A DNA stretch of 64,000 nucleotides, from the NCBI GenBank assembly GCA_934466475.1, contig CAKSLI010000004.1, forward strand, positions 110,656-174,655, read 5' to 3'. Positions 6,885 through 16,579 of this stretch are shown here, piece after piece. Each line of letters opens with the position of its first letter. Position 1 is the first letter of the stretch. A program made the translations under genes and the position numbers. The DNA is from an uncultured Oscillospiraceae bacterium (GTDB taxonomy: Bacteria; Bacillota; Clostridia; Oscillospirales; Ruminococcaceae). The notes under the pieces were generated by a model. It was not told where the DNA came from and ran no database searches. It saw nothing but the letters and a program-made list of their open reading frames with translations.

Positions 6885-9800
6885 TTGCCAAACAAAAAAT
6901 ATAGAGTACAGGATATCGCAGCAGACATCGGTGCAGAGCGCAGCGATGTTATAAAGCTGCTGGAGAGTGCGTTTGAAGGCACCAAGAAGGCTCAGACCTC
7001 GCTTACCGACCAGGAGGTCAGCTATGTGCTGGAGGTTTTCTCCAAGAAGCACGAGGTAAAGAGCTTTGATGATTATTTCAATGCTACGGCAGGTCAGAAG
7101 ACCGAAAAGCCCAAGCCCGAGGAGAAGAAGCCGGCTGCCAGGAAGAAGCCCGCAGCCAAGAAGGAAACTCCCGCTGAGACCGCTGACAAGGCGGATGCAA
7201 AGGCTGAAACAAAGCCGGAGTCCAAGCCCGAGGTAAAGGCAGAGGCAAAGCCGGAGCCCAAGCCCGAGGTAAAGACAGAAGCAAAGCCTGAGCCCAAGCC
7301 CGAGGTAAAGGCAGAGGCAAAGCCTGAGCCCAAGCCCGAGGTAAAGGCAGAGGCAAAGCCGGAGCCCAAGCCCGAGGTAAAGGCAGAGGCAAAGCCGGAG
7401 CCCAAGCCCGAGATAAAGGCAGAGGTAAAGCCTGAGCCCAAGCCTGAAGTAAAGGCAGAGACAAAGCCGGAGCAGAAGCAGGACAGACCCGCCCCCAGAC
7501 AGAACGGCGACCGTCCGCAGTTCAACCGCGACAATAACGGCAGACCGGGCGACAGACCTCAGTTCAACCGTGACAACAACGGCAGACCGGGCGACAGACC
7601 CCAGTTCAACCGCGACAACAACGGCAGACCGGGCGACAGACCCCAGTTCAACCGTGACAATAACGGCAGACCGGGCGACAGACCCCAGTTCAACCGTGAC
7701 AACAACGGCAGACCGGGCGACAGACCCCAGTTCAACCGTGACAACAACGGCAGACCCGGCGACCGTCCTCAGTTCAGCCGCGACAACAGAAACGGCGGAT
7801 TCAACCGCGACAACCGCGGCGATTTCCGCAGGGAGCAGGTAAATCCGCTGGCTGACAGCTCCAAGCAGAGCATAAAGAAGCCCGCTATCGACTCCTCCAA
7901 GATAAAGGTAAACACTCCGCCCACACAGAAGCAGAAGGGCGAGGCTGTTCAGCGCGGCGAGCAGGTCACCAAGATGGTAGACACCAGAGGAAGCTATGTT
8001 GAGCTCGACAAGTACAACGAGCGCTATGAGAACATTGCTCCAGTTGCAAGAATGAACAACGACAGCTTCCAGCGCAAGCAGAAGATCCAGCAGAAGTCCC
8101 AGCAGAAGGGCAAGCCTTACAGCGCAAAGCGCGAGACCGAGGCTCAGAAGCTCAAGCGCCTGGAGCTGGAGCGCGCAAGAAAGCAGCAGCTCAAGGTTCA
8201 GATCCCTGATGAGATCGTAGTTTCCGAGCTCGCTACACGTCTTAAGGTAACAGCCACCGAGGTCATCAAGAAGCTGTTCAACCTCGGCGTAATGGCAAAC
8301 CTTAACGAGACTATCGACTTCGACACCGCTTCCCTCGTTGCTGAGGAACTCGGCGCAAAGGTAGAGAAGGAAGTCGTTGTTACCATTGAGGAGCGTCTGT
8401 TTGAGGATACTCCCGACGCACCGGAGAATCTCAAGCCGCGTGACCCCGTAGTTGTAGTTATGGGACACGTTGACCATGGTAAGACCTCCCTGCTGGACTA
8501 TATCAGACATGCAAGCGTTACTTCCACTGAGGCGGGCGGAATCACACAGCATATCGGCGCGTACAGAGTCCACATCAATGACCGCGACATCACATTCCTT
8601 GATACTCCCGGACACGAGGCGTTCACATCAATGAGAGCGCGCGGCGCCAGCATCACGGATATCGCTATCCTGGTAGTTGCGGCGGACGATGGCATCATGC
8701 CGCAGACCGTTGAGGCTATCAACCATGCAAAGGCAGCCGGAGTATCCATTATCGTTGCGATCAACAAGATGGATAAGGAGGGCGCAAACCCTGACAAGAT
8801 CAAGGAAGAGCTCACCAAGTACGACCTCGTTTGCGAGGAATGGGGCGGCGACGTTATCTGCGTGCCTGTTTCCGCAAAGACAGGCGACGGTATCTCCACG
8901 CTGCTCGAGATGGTCTGCCTTACCGCAGACGTCCTTGAACTCAAGGCTAACCCCGACAGACTCGCAACCGGCGCAGTAATCGAGGCAAAGCTTGATAAGG
9001 GCAGAGGTCCTATCGCAACTGTCCTGGTACAGAACGGTACCCTCCACACAGGCGATGTGCTCATCGCAGGCATGTCCGTCGGCAGAGTCCGCGTAATGCG
9101 CGATGACAAGGGCAGAACCGTCAAGGAGGCAGGCCCCTCCGTTCCTGTTGAGATCATGGGTCTTGCAGACGTACCGTCCGCAGGCGACACGTTCGCAGCA
9201 GTCGAGGACGAGAAGCTCGCCCGCGAACTCGTTGAGAAGCGCCGCCAGGAGGCAAAGGAGGAGCAGTTCAAGGCTTACCACCAGGTAACTCTCGACAACC
9301 TGTTCTCCTCTATTGAAGAGGGCACCGTAAAGGAGCTCCCGATAATCGTAAAGGCAGACGTACAGGGCTCTGTGGAGGCCGTAAAGCAGTCGCTTGAAAA
9401 GCTCTCCAACGAGGAAGTGCGCGTAAGAGTGATCCACGGCGCAGTTGGCGCGGTAAGCGAGAGCGATGTAATGCTCGCGGCTGCTTCCGGCGCTATCATC
9501 GTAGGCTTCAACGTAAGACCTCATCCGTCCGCGCAGGAGAACGCAAAGCGCGATGGAATCGAGATCAGGCTCTACCGCGTAATTTACGACGCTATCGAGG
9601 ATATCACCGCCGCAATGAAGGGCATGCTTGCTCCGAAGTTCAGAGAGGTAGACCTCGGCAGAGTAGAGGTACGTCAGGTTTATAAGATCACAAATGTCGG
9701 CATAGTTGCAGGTTCCTACGTCCTTGACGGCAAGGTGGCAAGAAACGGTCAGGTTCGTATCGTGCGCGATGGCATCATCGTTGGCGACGACAAGATCGCA

Positions 9801-9935
9801 GGCCTCCAGCGCTTCAAGGATTCCGTAAAGGAAGTCGCAGCCGGCTACGAATGCGGTATCAGCCTTGAGAAGTTCACCGATATCAAGGTGGGCGACATCT
9901 TCGAGGCTTATACCATGGAAGAATACAGAGACTAA
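6885..9935 (+). CDS. infB: Translation initiation factor IF-2
   Basis: A 1016-residue GTPase that places initiator tRNA on the 30S subunit. Order: IF2_N helix domain (1-52), a long low-complexity region (about 65-330), a second IF2_N domain (about 438-490), G domain from about 520 (G1 GHVDHGKT at 527, G3 DTPGH, G4 NKMD), domains II-IV to the end ([10 protein letters not shown]). The low-complexity region holds two repeat arrays described separately, which makes it longer than Bacillus IF-2. The start is TTG at 6885 behind GGAGGA. Co-transcribed with nusA and ylxQ. Confidence 0.97.
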   Translation: MPNKKYRVQDIAADIGAERSDVIKLLESAFEGTKKAQTSLTDQEVSYVLEVFSKKHEVKSFDDYFNATAGQKTEKPKPEEKKPAARKKPAAKKETPAETADKADAKAETKPESKPEVKAEAKPEPKPEVKTEAKPEPKPEVKAEAKPEPKPEVKAEAKPEPKPEVKAEAKPEPKPEIKAEVKPEPKPEVKAETKPEQKQDRPAPRQNGDRPQFNRDNNGRPGDRPQFNRDNNGRPGDRPQFNRDNNGRPGDRPQFNRDNNGRPGDRPQFNRDNNGRPGDRPQFNRDNNGRPGDRPQFSRDNRNGGFNRDNRGDFRREQVNPLADSSKQSIKKPAIDSSKIKVNTPPTQKQKGEAVQRGEQVTKMVDTRGSYVELDKYNERYENIAPVARMNNDSFQRKQKIQQKSQQKGKPYSAKRETEAQKLKRLELERARKQQLKVQIPDEIVVSELATRLKVTATEVIKKLFNLGVMANLNETIDFDTASLVAEELGAKVEKEVVVTIEERLFEDTPDAPENLKPRDPVVVVMGHVDHGKTSLLDYIRHASVTSTEAGGITQHIGAYRVHINDRDITFLDTPGHEAFTSMRARGASITDIAILVVAADDGIMPQTVEAINHAKAAGVSIIVAINKMDKEGANPDKIKEELTKYDLVCEEWGGDVICVPVSAKTGDGISTLLEMVCLTADVLELKANPDRLATGAVIEAKLDKGRGPIATVLVQNGTLHTGDVLIAGMSVGRVRVMRDDKGRTVKEAGPSVPVEIMGLADVPSAGDTFAAVEDEKLARELVEKRRQEAKEEQFKAYHQVTLDNLFSSIEEGTVKELPIIVKADVQGSVEAVKQSLEKLSNEEVRVRVIHGAVGAVSESDVMLAAASGAIIVGFNVRPHPSAQENAKRDGIEIRLYRVIYDAIEDITAAMKGMLAPKFREVDLGRVEVRQVYKITNVGIVAGSYVLDGKVARNGQVRIVRDGIIVGDDKIAGLQRFKDSVKEVAAGYECGISLEKFTDIKVGDIFEAYTMEEYRD
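7203..7454 (+). repeat. 36-bp tandem repeat within infB
   Basis: Seven units of 12 residues, consensus [12 protein letters not shown], in frame in the N-terminal region of IF-2, followed by a broken eighth unit. Units differ mainly by single-residue changes (Thr, Ile, Val), so the array probably grew by slippage or unequal exchange. Confidence 0.9.
7506..7799 (+). repeat. 42-bp tandem repeat within infB
   Basis: Six nearly identical 14-residue units [14 protein letters not shown] (7506-7757) and a seventh degenerate unit (7758-7799, with NRNGG). Differences between units are mostly synonymous, which points to recent amplification. The composition (Arg, Asp, Asn, Gly) suggests a disordered, possibly RNA-contacting arm. 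Confidence 0.92.
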
Positions 9936-9989
9936 TTCCGGAATTGCCGGGGAAATCCCCGGCGCACGGTTCCGGTGCAGGGAGGTTTT

Positions 9990-10382
9990 ATGGCTAATTT
10001 CAATATTAAAAGACTTTCCGAGGATATCAAAAGGGAGATCTCCGCTGCGGTCAGCGGCGTGAAGGATCCCAGAGTTTCCAAGAACTTCGTTACGGTCACT
10101 CACTGCGAGCTTACCAACGATATGTCCTACTGCAAGGTGCACGTTGCGTGTCTCGGCGGCGAGGGCAGGACTGATAAGGCAGTTGAGGGAATGACCGCAG
10201 CCTCCGGATATTTCAAGAAAGCGATAGCTTCAAGGATCCGCATGAGAAAAATGCCGGAGCTTATATTCCTGCCGGATAATTCACTGGAGTACAGCGCGCA
10301 TATCGAGGAGATAATCGCGAAGCTCCCGAAGCCGGCACAGCAGGACGAGGAAGAACCGGAGGAGCCCGATGAGGAGAATTGA
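9990..10382 (+). CDS. rbfA: Ribosome-binding factor RbfA
   Basis: A 130-residue KH-fold protein that matures the 30S subunit. It has IKREISAAVSGVKDPR near the start and FLPDNSLEYSAHIEEII near the end, as in the family. The start is ATG 9990 behind GGGAGG; an in-frame ATG five codons upstream lacks an RBS. A GCCGGGG/CCCCGGC hairpin without a T tract lies between infB and rbfA. The last 14 bp overlap the next gene. Confidence 0.94.
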   Translation: MANFNIKRLSEDIKREISAAVSGVKDPRVSKNFVTVTHCELTNDMSYCKVHVACLGGEGRTDKAVEGMTAASGYFKKAIASRIRMRKMPELIFLPDNSLEYSAHIEEIIAKLPKPAQQDEEEPEEPDEEN

Positions 10383-11331
10383 CCTTAAAGAAGCCGCAGA
10401 CTTCCTGCGAAACAGCGACAATTTTCAGATACTCATGCACGGAAGCCCTGACGGAGACACTATCGGCTGCGGAACGGCATTATGCGCGGCTTTGCAGCAG
10501 ATCGGCAAGAAAGCGAAGGCGGTATGCCCCGACCCTGTTCCGAAAAAATTCGCTTATATGTTCCGCGAGATAGAGGAGCAGGATTTCGAGCCGCAGACGA
10601 TCGTTGCAGTAGACGTTGCAGACCCAAAGCTGCTGTATTCCATGCAGGAGGTCGGCGAAAGGGCGCAGCTCTGCATTGACCACCACGTCAGCAACACGGA
10701 GTACGCGGAGCGCCTGCTTCTGGCTCCGGAATATGCGGCGGCGGCGGAGCTCATGTTTGAGCTGCTGAAGTCCATGCCGGAGGTAAAGATAACGGACGCT
10801 ATCGCGGACAGCCTTTACACGGGCATTGCAACGGACAGCGGCTGCTTCAAGTACAGCAACACATCTCCGCAGACCCATGTCTATGCGGCTGAGCTTATCC
10901 AGCTCGGCGCGGACATCGTGCCCATAAACTACGCGATGTTCGACATGAAGAGCCAGGGCAGGCTGAAGCTTGAACAGGCGGTCCTCAGCAGAATACGCTA
11001 CTACTCAGGCGGCAGGATAGCCGTGATAGATGTAACTCAGGCGCTTCTGGATTCCATTGAGGGTATCGACAGCGAGGACGTTGGCGCTCTTGCGGCTATT
11101 CCGAGACAGATAGAGGGCGTTGATATAGGCGTATGTATAAAGGAAAAGAAGCCGGGGCTTATGAAAGTCTCGCTCCGTTCCAGCGAAAATGCGGATGTTT
11201 CGGCGATAGCAAAGCAGTTCGGCGGCGGAGGTCATGCAAGAGCCGCGGGCTGCGCGTTCGAGTGCTCCATTGAGGATACCGAAAAGCAGATAGTCTGGGC
11301 GTGCGCAAAGGGACTGGGTAACACGCTATGA
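10369..11331 (+). CDS. nrnA: DHH/DHHA1 phosphoesterase, NrnA-like
   Basis: A 320-residue protein of the NrnA branch of DHH phosphoesterases, which degrades very short RNAs (nanoRNAs) and, in some members, 3'-phosphoadenosine 5'-phosphate. Metal ligands are visible in HGSPDGDTIG, VDVAD and the DHH motif IDHHVSN. The C-terminal DHHA1 domain has FGGGGHARAAGC. It overlaps rbfA by 14 bp and truB by 4 bp. This position between rbfA and truB is the usual one in Firmicutes. Confidence 0.92.
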   Translation: MRRIDLKEAADFLRNSDNFQILMHGSPDGDTIGCGTALCAALQQIGKKAKAVCPDPVPKKFAYMFREIEEQDFEPQTIVAVDVADPKLLYSMQEVGERAQLCIDHHVSNTEYAERLLLAPEYAAAAELMFELLKSMPEVKITDAIADSLYTGIATDSGCFKYSNTSPQTHVYAAELIQLGADIVPINYAMFDMKSQGRLKLEQAVLSRIRYYSGGRIAVIDVTQALLDSIEGIDSEDVGALAAIPRQIEGVDIGVCIKEKKPGLMKVSLRSSENADVSAIAKQFGGGGHARAAGCAFECSIEDTEKQIVWACAKGLGNTL

Positions 11332-12212
11332 CAGGAATAATCTGCGTGAACAAGCCGCAGGAGTTCACCTCATTTGATGTGGTGGCTTCAATGCGGCGCT
11401 GTTTTGGGACTAAAAAGATAGGCCACGGCGGCACTCTCGACCCGATGGCCACCGGAGTGCTTCCGGTGTTTGTCGGCGGAGCTACCAAGGCGGTAGATCT
11501 CGTTCCGGACGACAGCAAGAGCTACCGTGCGGGGTTCCGGCTGGGGTTCGTTTCCGACACACAGGATATATGGGGCAAGCTGCGCTCACGCTGTGAAAAC
11601 GGCATAACGGAGGCGGAAATGCAGTTCGGTCTGGAGGATTTCCGGGGCGAGATAATGCAGATACCGCCGATGTACTCCGCGCTGAAGGTCAACGGGCAGA
11701 AGCTCTGCGACCTCGCGCGCCGCGGAATTGAGGTGGAGCGCAAGCCGCGCCCTGCAACGATCTCCCGGCTGGAGCTAGTCAGCTTTGACGGCACTGACGG
11801 CGTTCTGGACGTTGACTGCTCCGGCGGCACATATATACGCACCCTGATAAACGATATCGGGGAAAAGCTGTGCACAGGCGCGGTAATGACCAGCCTCTGC
11901 CGGACAAGGAGCTGCGGCTATACCCTGGAGCAGTGCCATGAGCTGGACGAGATACGCTCCGCTTCTCCGGAGCAGCTCGAAAAGTGGCTCATGCCGGTGG
12001 AGAGCGTTTTCGCTGACCTGCCGGAGATACCGCTTGACGAGGTGCAGCAGCGTATGTACCTCAACGGAGTGCGCCTTGACGCGGACAGGCTCCGGAAGCG
12101 AACGGAAACGGACGCGCTCAGCCGGATAACATACGGCGGAGCATTCCTCGGAGTAGGACGCATAAATGCCGGCGGCGAGCTTGTTTCAGTCAAGCAGTTC
12201 CGCATGGAATGA
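11328..12212 (+). CDS. truB: tRNA pseudouridine-55 synthase TruB
   Basis: A 294-residue enzyme making pseudouridine 55 in the T loop of tRNAs. The catalytic motif GGTLDPMATGVLP has the nucleophile Asp at residue 38. YRAGFRLG, IPPMYSALKVNGQKLCDLAR and SGGTYIRTLI are further family blocks. Start ATG overlaps the stop of nrnA (ATGA). Usual length. Confidence 0.96.
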   Translation: MTGIICVNKPQEFTSFDVVASMRRCFGTKKIGHGGTLDPMATGVLPVFVGGATKAVDLVPDDSKSYRAGFRLGFVSDTQDIWGKLRSRCENGITEAEMQFGLEDFRGEIMQIPPMYSALKVNGQKLCDLARRGIEVERKPRPATISRLELVSFDGTDGVLDVDCSGGTYIRTLINDIGEKLCTGAVMTSLCRTRSCGYTLEQCHELDEIRSASPEQLEKWLMPVESVFADLPEIPLDEVQQRMYLNGVRLDADRLRKRTETDALSRITYGGAFLGVGRINAGGELVSVKQFRME

Positions 12213-12249
12213 AAAATACCGGCTTTCCGGTAAAGATGGTGAATTTTAA

Positions 12250-13152
12250 TTGATCGACATAACATACAGCGGCGGACAGGCAGCGGAAAAGACCGCGGTG
12301 GCTCTCGGCTACTTTGACGGTCTGCACCTCGGCCATGTCGGGGTCATACGCACGGCGATCGCTCAGGCGGGACTTAAGCCCGCAGTGTTCACATTCAACT
12401 GCGACACTACGCTGCCGAAATTCCGCGGCCCGGAGGATATAATCTCCTTCGAGAACAAATGCGAGCTCATGGAAAAAATGGGCGTTAAATATCTCTACGC
12501 GCCGGACTTCGCCGAGGTGTGCAGGCTCACGGACGAGGAGTTCGTGAAGAATGTGCTTATCGACAGGCTGAATGCCGGGTTCGCCTGCTGCGGAAGCAAT
12601 TTCCGGTTCGGAAAAGGCGGCAGCGGCACCCCGGAGCGGCTGGCGGAGATAGGCGCGCGGTATGGAATGCGCGTCGAGGTCGTTAAGGACATCTGCCTTG
12701 ACGGGCAGATGATAAGCTCCACGCGTATCCGCGAGCATATCCGCCGCGGAGAAATAGAGGAAGCTAACCGTCTGCTCGGCTATGAGCTGTGGTACAGGCT
12801 GCCGGTCATCAGGGGCAACGAGATCGGAAGAACGATCAGTTTCCCAACGATAAACCAGGTGATACCGGAGACTAATATAATCCCGCGATACGGCGTATAC
12901 AAGAGCTATGTCGAGGTAGGCGGGAAGCAGTATCACGGCGTTACCAACATCGGCGTGAAGCCTACGGTGGAGCACCGTCATGACGGCACCGGAGCCGTTA
13001 TGGAAACCCACATCATCGGGTTTGACGGCGATCTTTACGGACAGAATATAGCAGTGGCGCTGGTTAGGTTCATAAGACCGGAGACCAAGTTTTCCGGTCT
13101 TGAGGAGCTTAAAAACCAGATCGCGCGGGACAAGGAGAACGCGCTCCACTGA
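12250..13152 (+). CDS. ribF: Bifunctional riboflavin kinase / FAD synthetase
   Basis: A 300-residue cytosolic enzyme converting riboflavin to FMN and FAD. The N-terminal adenylyltransferase domain has GYFDGLHLGH (nucleotide-binding HxGH type) and ISSTRIRE. The C-terminal flavokinase domain has GRTISFPTINQ, RYGVYKSYVEV and the ending HIIGFDGDLYG. Start TTG at 12250 with only a weak GGTGA upstream. A short TACCGG/CCGGTA hairpin separates it from truB. Confidence 0.93.
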   Translation: MIDITYSGGQAAEKTAVALGYFDGLHLGHVGVIRTAIAQAGLKPAVFTFNCDTTLPKFRGPEDIISFENKCELMEKMGVKYLYAPDFAEVCRLTDEEFVKNVLIDRLNAGFACCGSNFRFGKGGSGTPERLAEIGARYGMRVEVVKDICLDGQMISSTRIREHIRRGEIEEANRLLGYELWYRLPVIRGNEIGRTISFPTINQVIPETNIIPRYGVYKSYVEVGGKQYHGVTNIGVKPTVEHRHDGTGAVMETHIIGFDGDLYGQNIAVALVRFIRPETKFSGLEELKNQIARDKENALH

Positions 13153-13220
13153 AGGCAATCTCTGCGTTCCCTTGCGGGGCTCAGGAGAGCGCCTGGAAAT
13201 ACACGAAAGGACTAAGTGAA

Positions 13221-14669
13221 ATGGAAGTCAGAACCAGATTTGCACCCAGCCCGACTGGGTACATGCACATAGGAAATCTGCGCACAGCGCTGTATACCTA
13301 TCTTATCGCAAGGAAGAACAAGGGAAAGTTTATCCTGCGTATCGAGGACACCGACCAGGCACGCTACGTTGAGGGCGCAACTGATGTAATTTACAGAACG
13401 CTCAGGACCTGCGGGCTCAACTGGGACGAGGGTCCGGATATCGGCGGACCCTGCGGACCGTATGTCCAGAGCGAGAGAATGGGTATGTTCAAGGAATATG
13501 CGGAGAAGCTGGTAGAGAACGGCAATGCGTACTACTGCTTCTGCACCAAGAACGAGAACAGCAGCGAGGACACCGCGAGCGGACTTGCCTCCGCGAGCCG
13601 CTGCCCCTGCCGCGACCTTGACCCCGCCGAGGCAAAGAAGCGCCATGATTCCGGCGAATCCTGCGTTATCCGCCAGAAGATCCCGAACGAAGGCACGACT
13701 ACATTCCACGATGAGATATACGGAGACATCACGGTCGAGAACGCCGACCTGGACGATCAGGTGCTCCTGAAGTCCGATGGAATGCCGACTTACAACTTCG
13801 CGAACGTTGTTGACGACCACACCATGGGGATCACCCACGTTGTCAGAGGCAACGAGTACCTTTCCTCCGCGCCGAAGTACAATCTGCTTTACGCAGCGTT
13901 CGGCTGGGAGCCCCCTATGTATATCCACGTTGAGCACATCATGCGCGACGCTACCCACAAGCTCTCCAAGCGCGACGGCGACGCTTCTTTTGAGGATTTC
14001 CGCGCAAAGGGCTATCTTACCGAGGCTATCCTGAACTACATTCTGCTCCTCGGCTGGGCGCCCAAGGGCGAGAAGGAGATATTCACGCTTGATGAGATGA
14101 TCGAAGCGTTCGATCTTTCAGGTATATCCAAATCTCCGGCAATTTTTGACCCGATGAAGCTCACCGCGATCAATGCGGAGTATATCCGCGCGCTCCCGCT
14201 GGAGAAGTTCGTGGAGCTCGCAGAGCCGTGGATACGCCAGACCTGCAAGCGCACGGACATCGACCTGCCGCTCCTCTGCCAGGGACTTCAGCCCAGAACA
14301 GAGGTGTTCAACGATATTCCCGAGCGTGTTGACTTCATTGACGCCATGCCGGAGTACTCCGTTGATATGTACGTCAGCAAGAAGATGAAGACTACCCCGC
14401 AGACATCCCTTGAGGCGCTCAAAAAGCTCATTCCTGTCATTGAGGGCGTTGAGGACTTTACCGCTGAGAACATTCATGACGCGCTCTTTAAGCAGATAGA
14501 GGTTGACGGCGTAAAGAACGGACTGTACCTCTACCCGCTGCGCGTTGCGCTGAGCGGCAAGGCTGTAACCCCGGGCGGCGGCGTTGAGCTTGCCAAGATC
14601 CTCGGAAAGCAGGACACCCTCGCACGCATGAACAAGGCAGTCGAGAAGCTCACCGCTGAAATCGGCTGA
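13221..14669 (+). CDS. gltX: Glutamyl-tRNA synthetase
   Basis: A 482-residue class I synthetase. The HIGH-type motif is PTGYMHIGNLRTAL and the KMSKS-type motif is HKLSKRDGD. A Cys-x-Cys pair at YCFCTK and another at RCPCRD form the zinc-binding insert. Whether it charges only tRNA-Glu or also tRNA-Gln (for the amidotransferase route) cannot be read from this. AAAGGA is upstream of ATG. About 70 bp separate it from ribF, so it may be read from the same transcript. A weak AAAAGC/GCTTTT hairpin follows the stop. Confidence 0.95.
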   Translation: MEVRTRFAPSPTGYMHIGNLRTALYTYLIARKNKGKFILRIEDTDQARYVEGATDVIYRTLRTCGLNWDEGPDIGGPCGPYVQSERMGMFKEYAEKLVENGNAYYCFCTKNENSSEDTASGLASASRCPCRDLDPAEAKKRHDSGESCVIRQKIPNEGTTTFHDEIYGDITVENADLDDQVLLKSDGMPTYNFANVVDDHTMGITHVVRGNEYLSSAPKYNLLYAAFGWEPPMYIHVEHIMRDATHKLSKRDGDASFEDFRAKGYLTEAILNYILLLGWAPKGEKEIFTLDEMIEAFDLSGISKSPAIFDPMKLTAINAEYIRALPLEKFVELAEPWIRQTCKRTDIDLPLLCQGLQPRTEVFNDIPERVDFIDAMPEYSVDMYVSKKMKTTPQTSLEALKKLIPVIEGVEDFTAENIHDALFKQIEVDGVKNGLYLYPLRVALSGKAVTPGGGVELAKILGKQDTLARMNKAVEKLTAEIG

Positions 14670-14872
14670 CGTGAGGCGCGCTGATAAAAGCTTCTTTCAC
14701 CGAGGCTTTTAAGGTGCCCAAAATCATTTAACATTTTACTGCATATTCATGGTTAATTCACAGTTTCATCACTTTAGTGTGATAAGATAATATGTGCATG
14801 GGCATATATCTGCCATATTACGGAAAATATGCCTCAGAACGTACCGTATTTATGCGGAAAAGGACATATATA

Positions 14873-15841
14873 ATGATCGAAGTAAAAAATCTGAGCAAAA
14901 GCTACGGCAGCAAGCTCGCAGTGGACGGAATAAGCTTTTCCGCAGGGGAGAGCGAGATCCTGGGATTCCTCGGGCCTAACGGCGCGGGTAAATCCACCAC
15001 GATGAATATGCTGACCGGATATCTGTCGTCCTCCGGAGGGCAGGCGCTGATAAACGGCGTTGATATCCTGGAGGATCCGGTAAGGGCGAAGAAGGACATC
15101 GGCTATCTGCCGGAAATGCCTCCGCTTTACCTTGACATGACGGTGATGGAGTACCTGAGCTTCGTTTACAGCCTGAAGAAGTGCAAGCTGCCGAAGCGCT
15201 CCCATCTTGCTGAAATATGCAGCCTTGTAAAGATAAACGAAGTCTCCGGACGTGTTATCCGCAACCTTTCAAAGGGCTACAAGCAGCGTGTGGGACTTGC
15301 ACAGGCGCTTGTCGGAAATCCCAAGGTGCTTATCCTTGACGAGCCGACCGTAGGTCTTGACCCCAAGCAGATAATCGAGATACGCACTCTGATAAAGAAG
15401 CTGGGAAAGAACCACACGGTTATCCTTTCCTCGCACATTCTGTCTGAGGTTCAGGCGGTATGCGACAGAATAGTTGTCATCGACCGCGGAAAGCTGGTAG
15501 CCAACGACACCACCGAGCACCTTTCGCACAACCTGTCCGCAGACCATAAGCTGACTGTCCAGGTGGAAGGTCCTACTAAGGAAGTAAAGGCGCTGCTTGA
15601 GCAGATACCGCAGATGGTGGAGGTCCACCTCAACCGCACGATCGACAAGACTATCGGCGAGTACGAGCTCAACGCCGAGGAGGGCTGCGACATCCGCCGA
15701 GAGGTATTCAAGCGCATGGCGGCGAGAAACTACCCGATACTCCTGATGAGAAGCAGCGAGCTTACCCTTGAGGAGATCTTCCTGAAGCTCACCACCGGCG
15801 ACTTCTATGGCAATATCGACAACGGAGGTGCGCGGAAATGA
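14873..15841 (+). CDS. ABC transporter ATP-binding protein (GldA-like)
   Basis: A 322-residue ATPase of the ABC-2/DrrA type. Walker A GPNGAGKSTT, signature LSKGYKQRVG, Walker B VLILDEP and the H-loop SSHIL are all present. The C-terminal 90 residues form the usual DrrA-type accessory domain. The frame is open 27 codons further up, but ATG 14873 has AAAGGA and gives the family start MIEVKNLSKSYG. It begins a four-gene operon with a permease, a GldG-like and a DUF4340 protein, the arrangement known as GldA-GldF-GldG. The exported substrate is unknown. About 200 bp upstream hold no gene, only small hairpins and a possible GATAAT -10 box at 14786. Confidence 0.9.
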   Translation: MIEVKNLSKSYGSKLAVDGISFSAGESEILGFLGPNGAGKSTTMNMLTGYLSSSGGQALINGVDILEDPVRAKKDIGYLPEMPPLYLDMTVMEYLSFVYSLKKCKLPKRSHLAEICSLVKINEVSGRVIRNLSKGYKQRVGLAQALVGNPKVLILDEPTVGLDPKQIIEIRTLIKKLGKNHTVILSSHILSEVQAVCDRIVVIDRGKLVANDTTEHLSHNLSADHKLTVQVEGPTKEVKALLEQIPQMVEVHLNRTIDKTIGEYELNAEEGCDIRREVFKRMAARNYPILLMRSSELTLEEIFLKLTTGDFYGNIDNGGARK

Positions 15842-16563
15842 CAGCAATCCTGAAGCGCGAATTCGCGTCCTATTTCACATCTCCGCTGGGTTACGTTTAC
15901 CTTGCGGTATTCTATGGGTTCTCGGGACTGTTCCTGTGGATAACCTGCCTTACCAGCGGCTCCGCAGACATGCAGTACGTTTTCCTGTGGATGTTCTTTA
16001 TAATGATGATACTTATTCCGATACTCACCATGAGGACCATGGCGGACGACAAGCGCCAGAAGACCGATCAGCTCACGCTGACGGCTCCAGTGAGCCTTTT
16101 CGGGATAGTTGCGGGGAAGTTCCTTGCGGCGTTCTTCATTTTCCTTATCGGCGCGGCGGTAATGCTCGTCTATGCGCTGGGACTCTCTGCGGCGGTCGCG
16201 GGCTCTGACACCGGGCTTACATTTGCATGGGCAGGCTTCTTCGGAAACTTTGTCGGCATAATCCTTATGGGCGCGGTGTTCATTTCGGCGGGAATATTCA
16301 TTTCCAGCCTTACCGAAAACCAGATGATCGCGGCTATCGGCAGCATAGGTCTCAACATACTCCTGTGCCTGTTCGATGTTATCTCTAATTTTGTTTCCGT
16401 TGATTTCCTCAAGGATATCATCAATTCTCTTTCCGTGCTGTACAAGTACAGGGAATTCACCTACGGAATATTCAGCCTGAAGAATATCCTGTTCTTCCTG
16501 AGCATGATAGTAATTTTCAACTTCCTGACGATGCGGATAATCGAACGCCGCCGCTGGAGCTGA
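15838..16563 (+). CDS. ABC-2 type permease (GldF-like)
   Basis: A 241-residue integral membrane protein with about six transmembrane segments and the N-terminal LKREFASYFTSPLGYVYL, typical of ABC-2/GldF permeases. A cytoplasmic loop with TMRTMADDKRQKTDQL follows the second segment; this motif is conserved in the family. The start overlaps the ATPase stop by 4 bp, so the two are surely partners. Confidence 0.9.
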   Translation: MTAILKREFASYFTSPLGYVYLAVFYGFSGLFLWITCLTSGSADMQYVFLWMFFIMMILIPILTMRTMADDKRQKTDQLTLTAPVSLFGIVAGKFLAAFFIFLIGAAVMLVYALGLSAAVAGSDTGLTFAWAGFFGNFVGIILMGAVFISAGIFISSLTENQMIAAIGSIGLNILLCLFDVISNFVSVDFLKDIINSLSVLYKYREFTYGIFSLKNILFFLSMIVIFNFLTMRIIERRRWS

Positions 16564-16579
16564 GAGAGGGGGAGCAGAT

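Noticed and set aside
7506..7799. 42-bp direct repeats considered as a CRISPR array
   Set aside because: The repeats are contiguous, without unique spacers, and keep the IF-2 reading frame.
6858..8615. Long minus-strand frame of 585 codons with Leu/Gly/Val repeats
   Set aside because: It is antisense to the infB repeats. The repeats are in frame and conserved in IF-2 on the plus strand.
14675..14872. Possible gene or riboswitch before the Gld-like operon
   Set aside because: Only small hairpins and a weak -10 box are seen. No coding pattern, and no motif of a known riboswitch.
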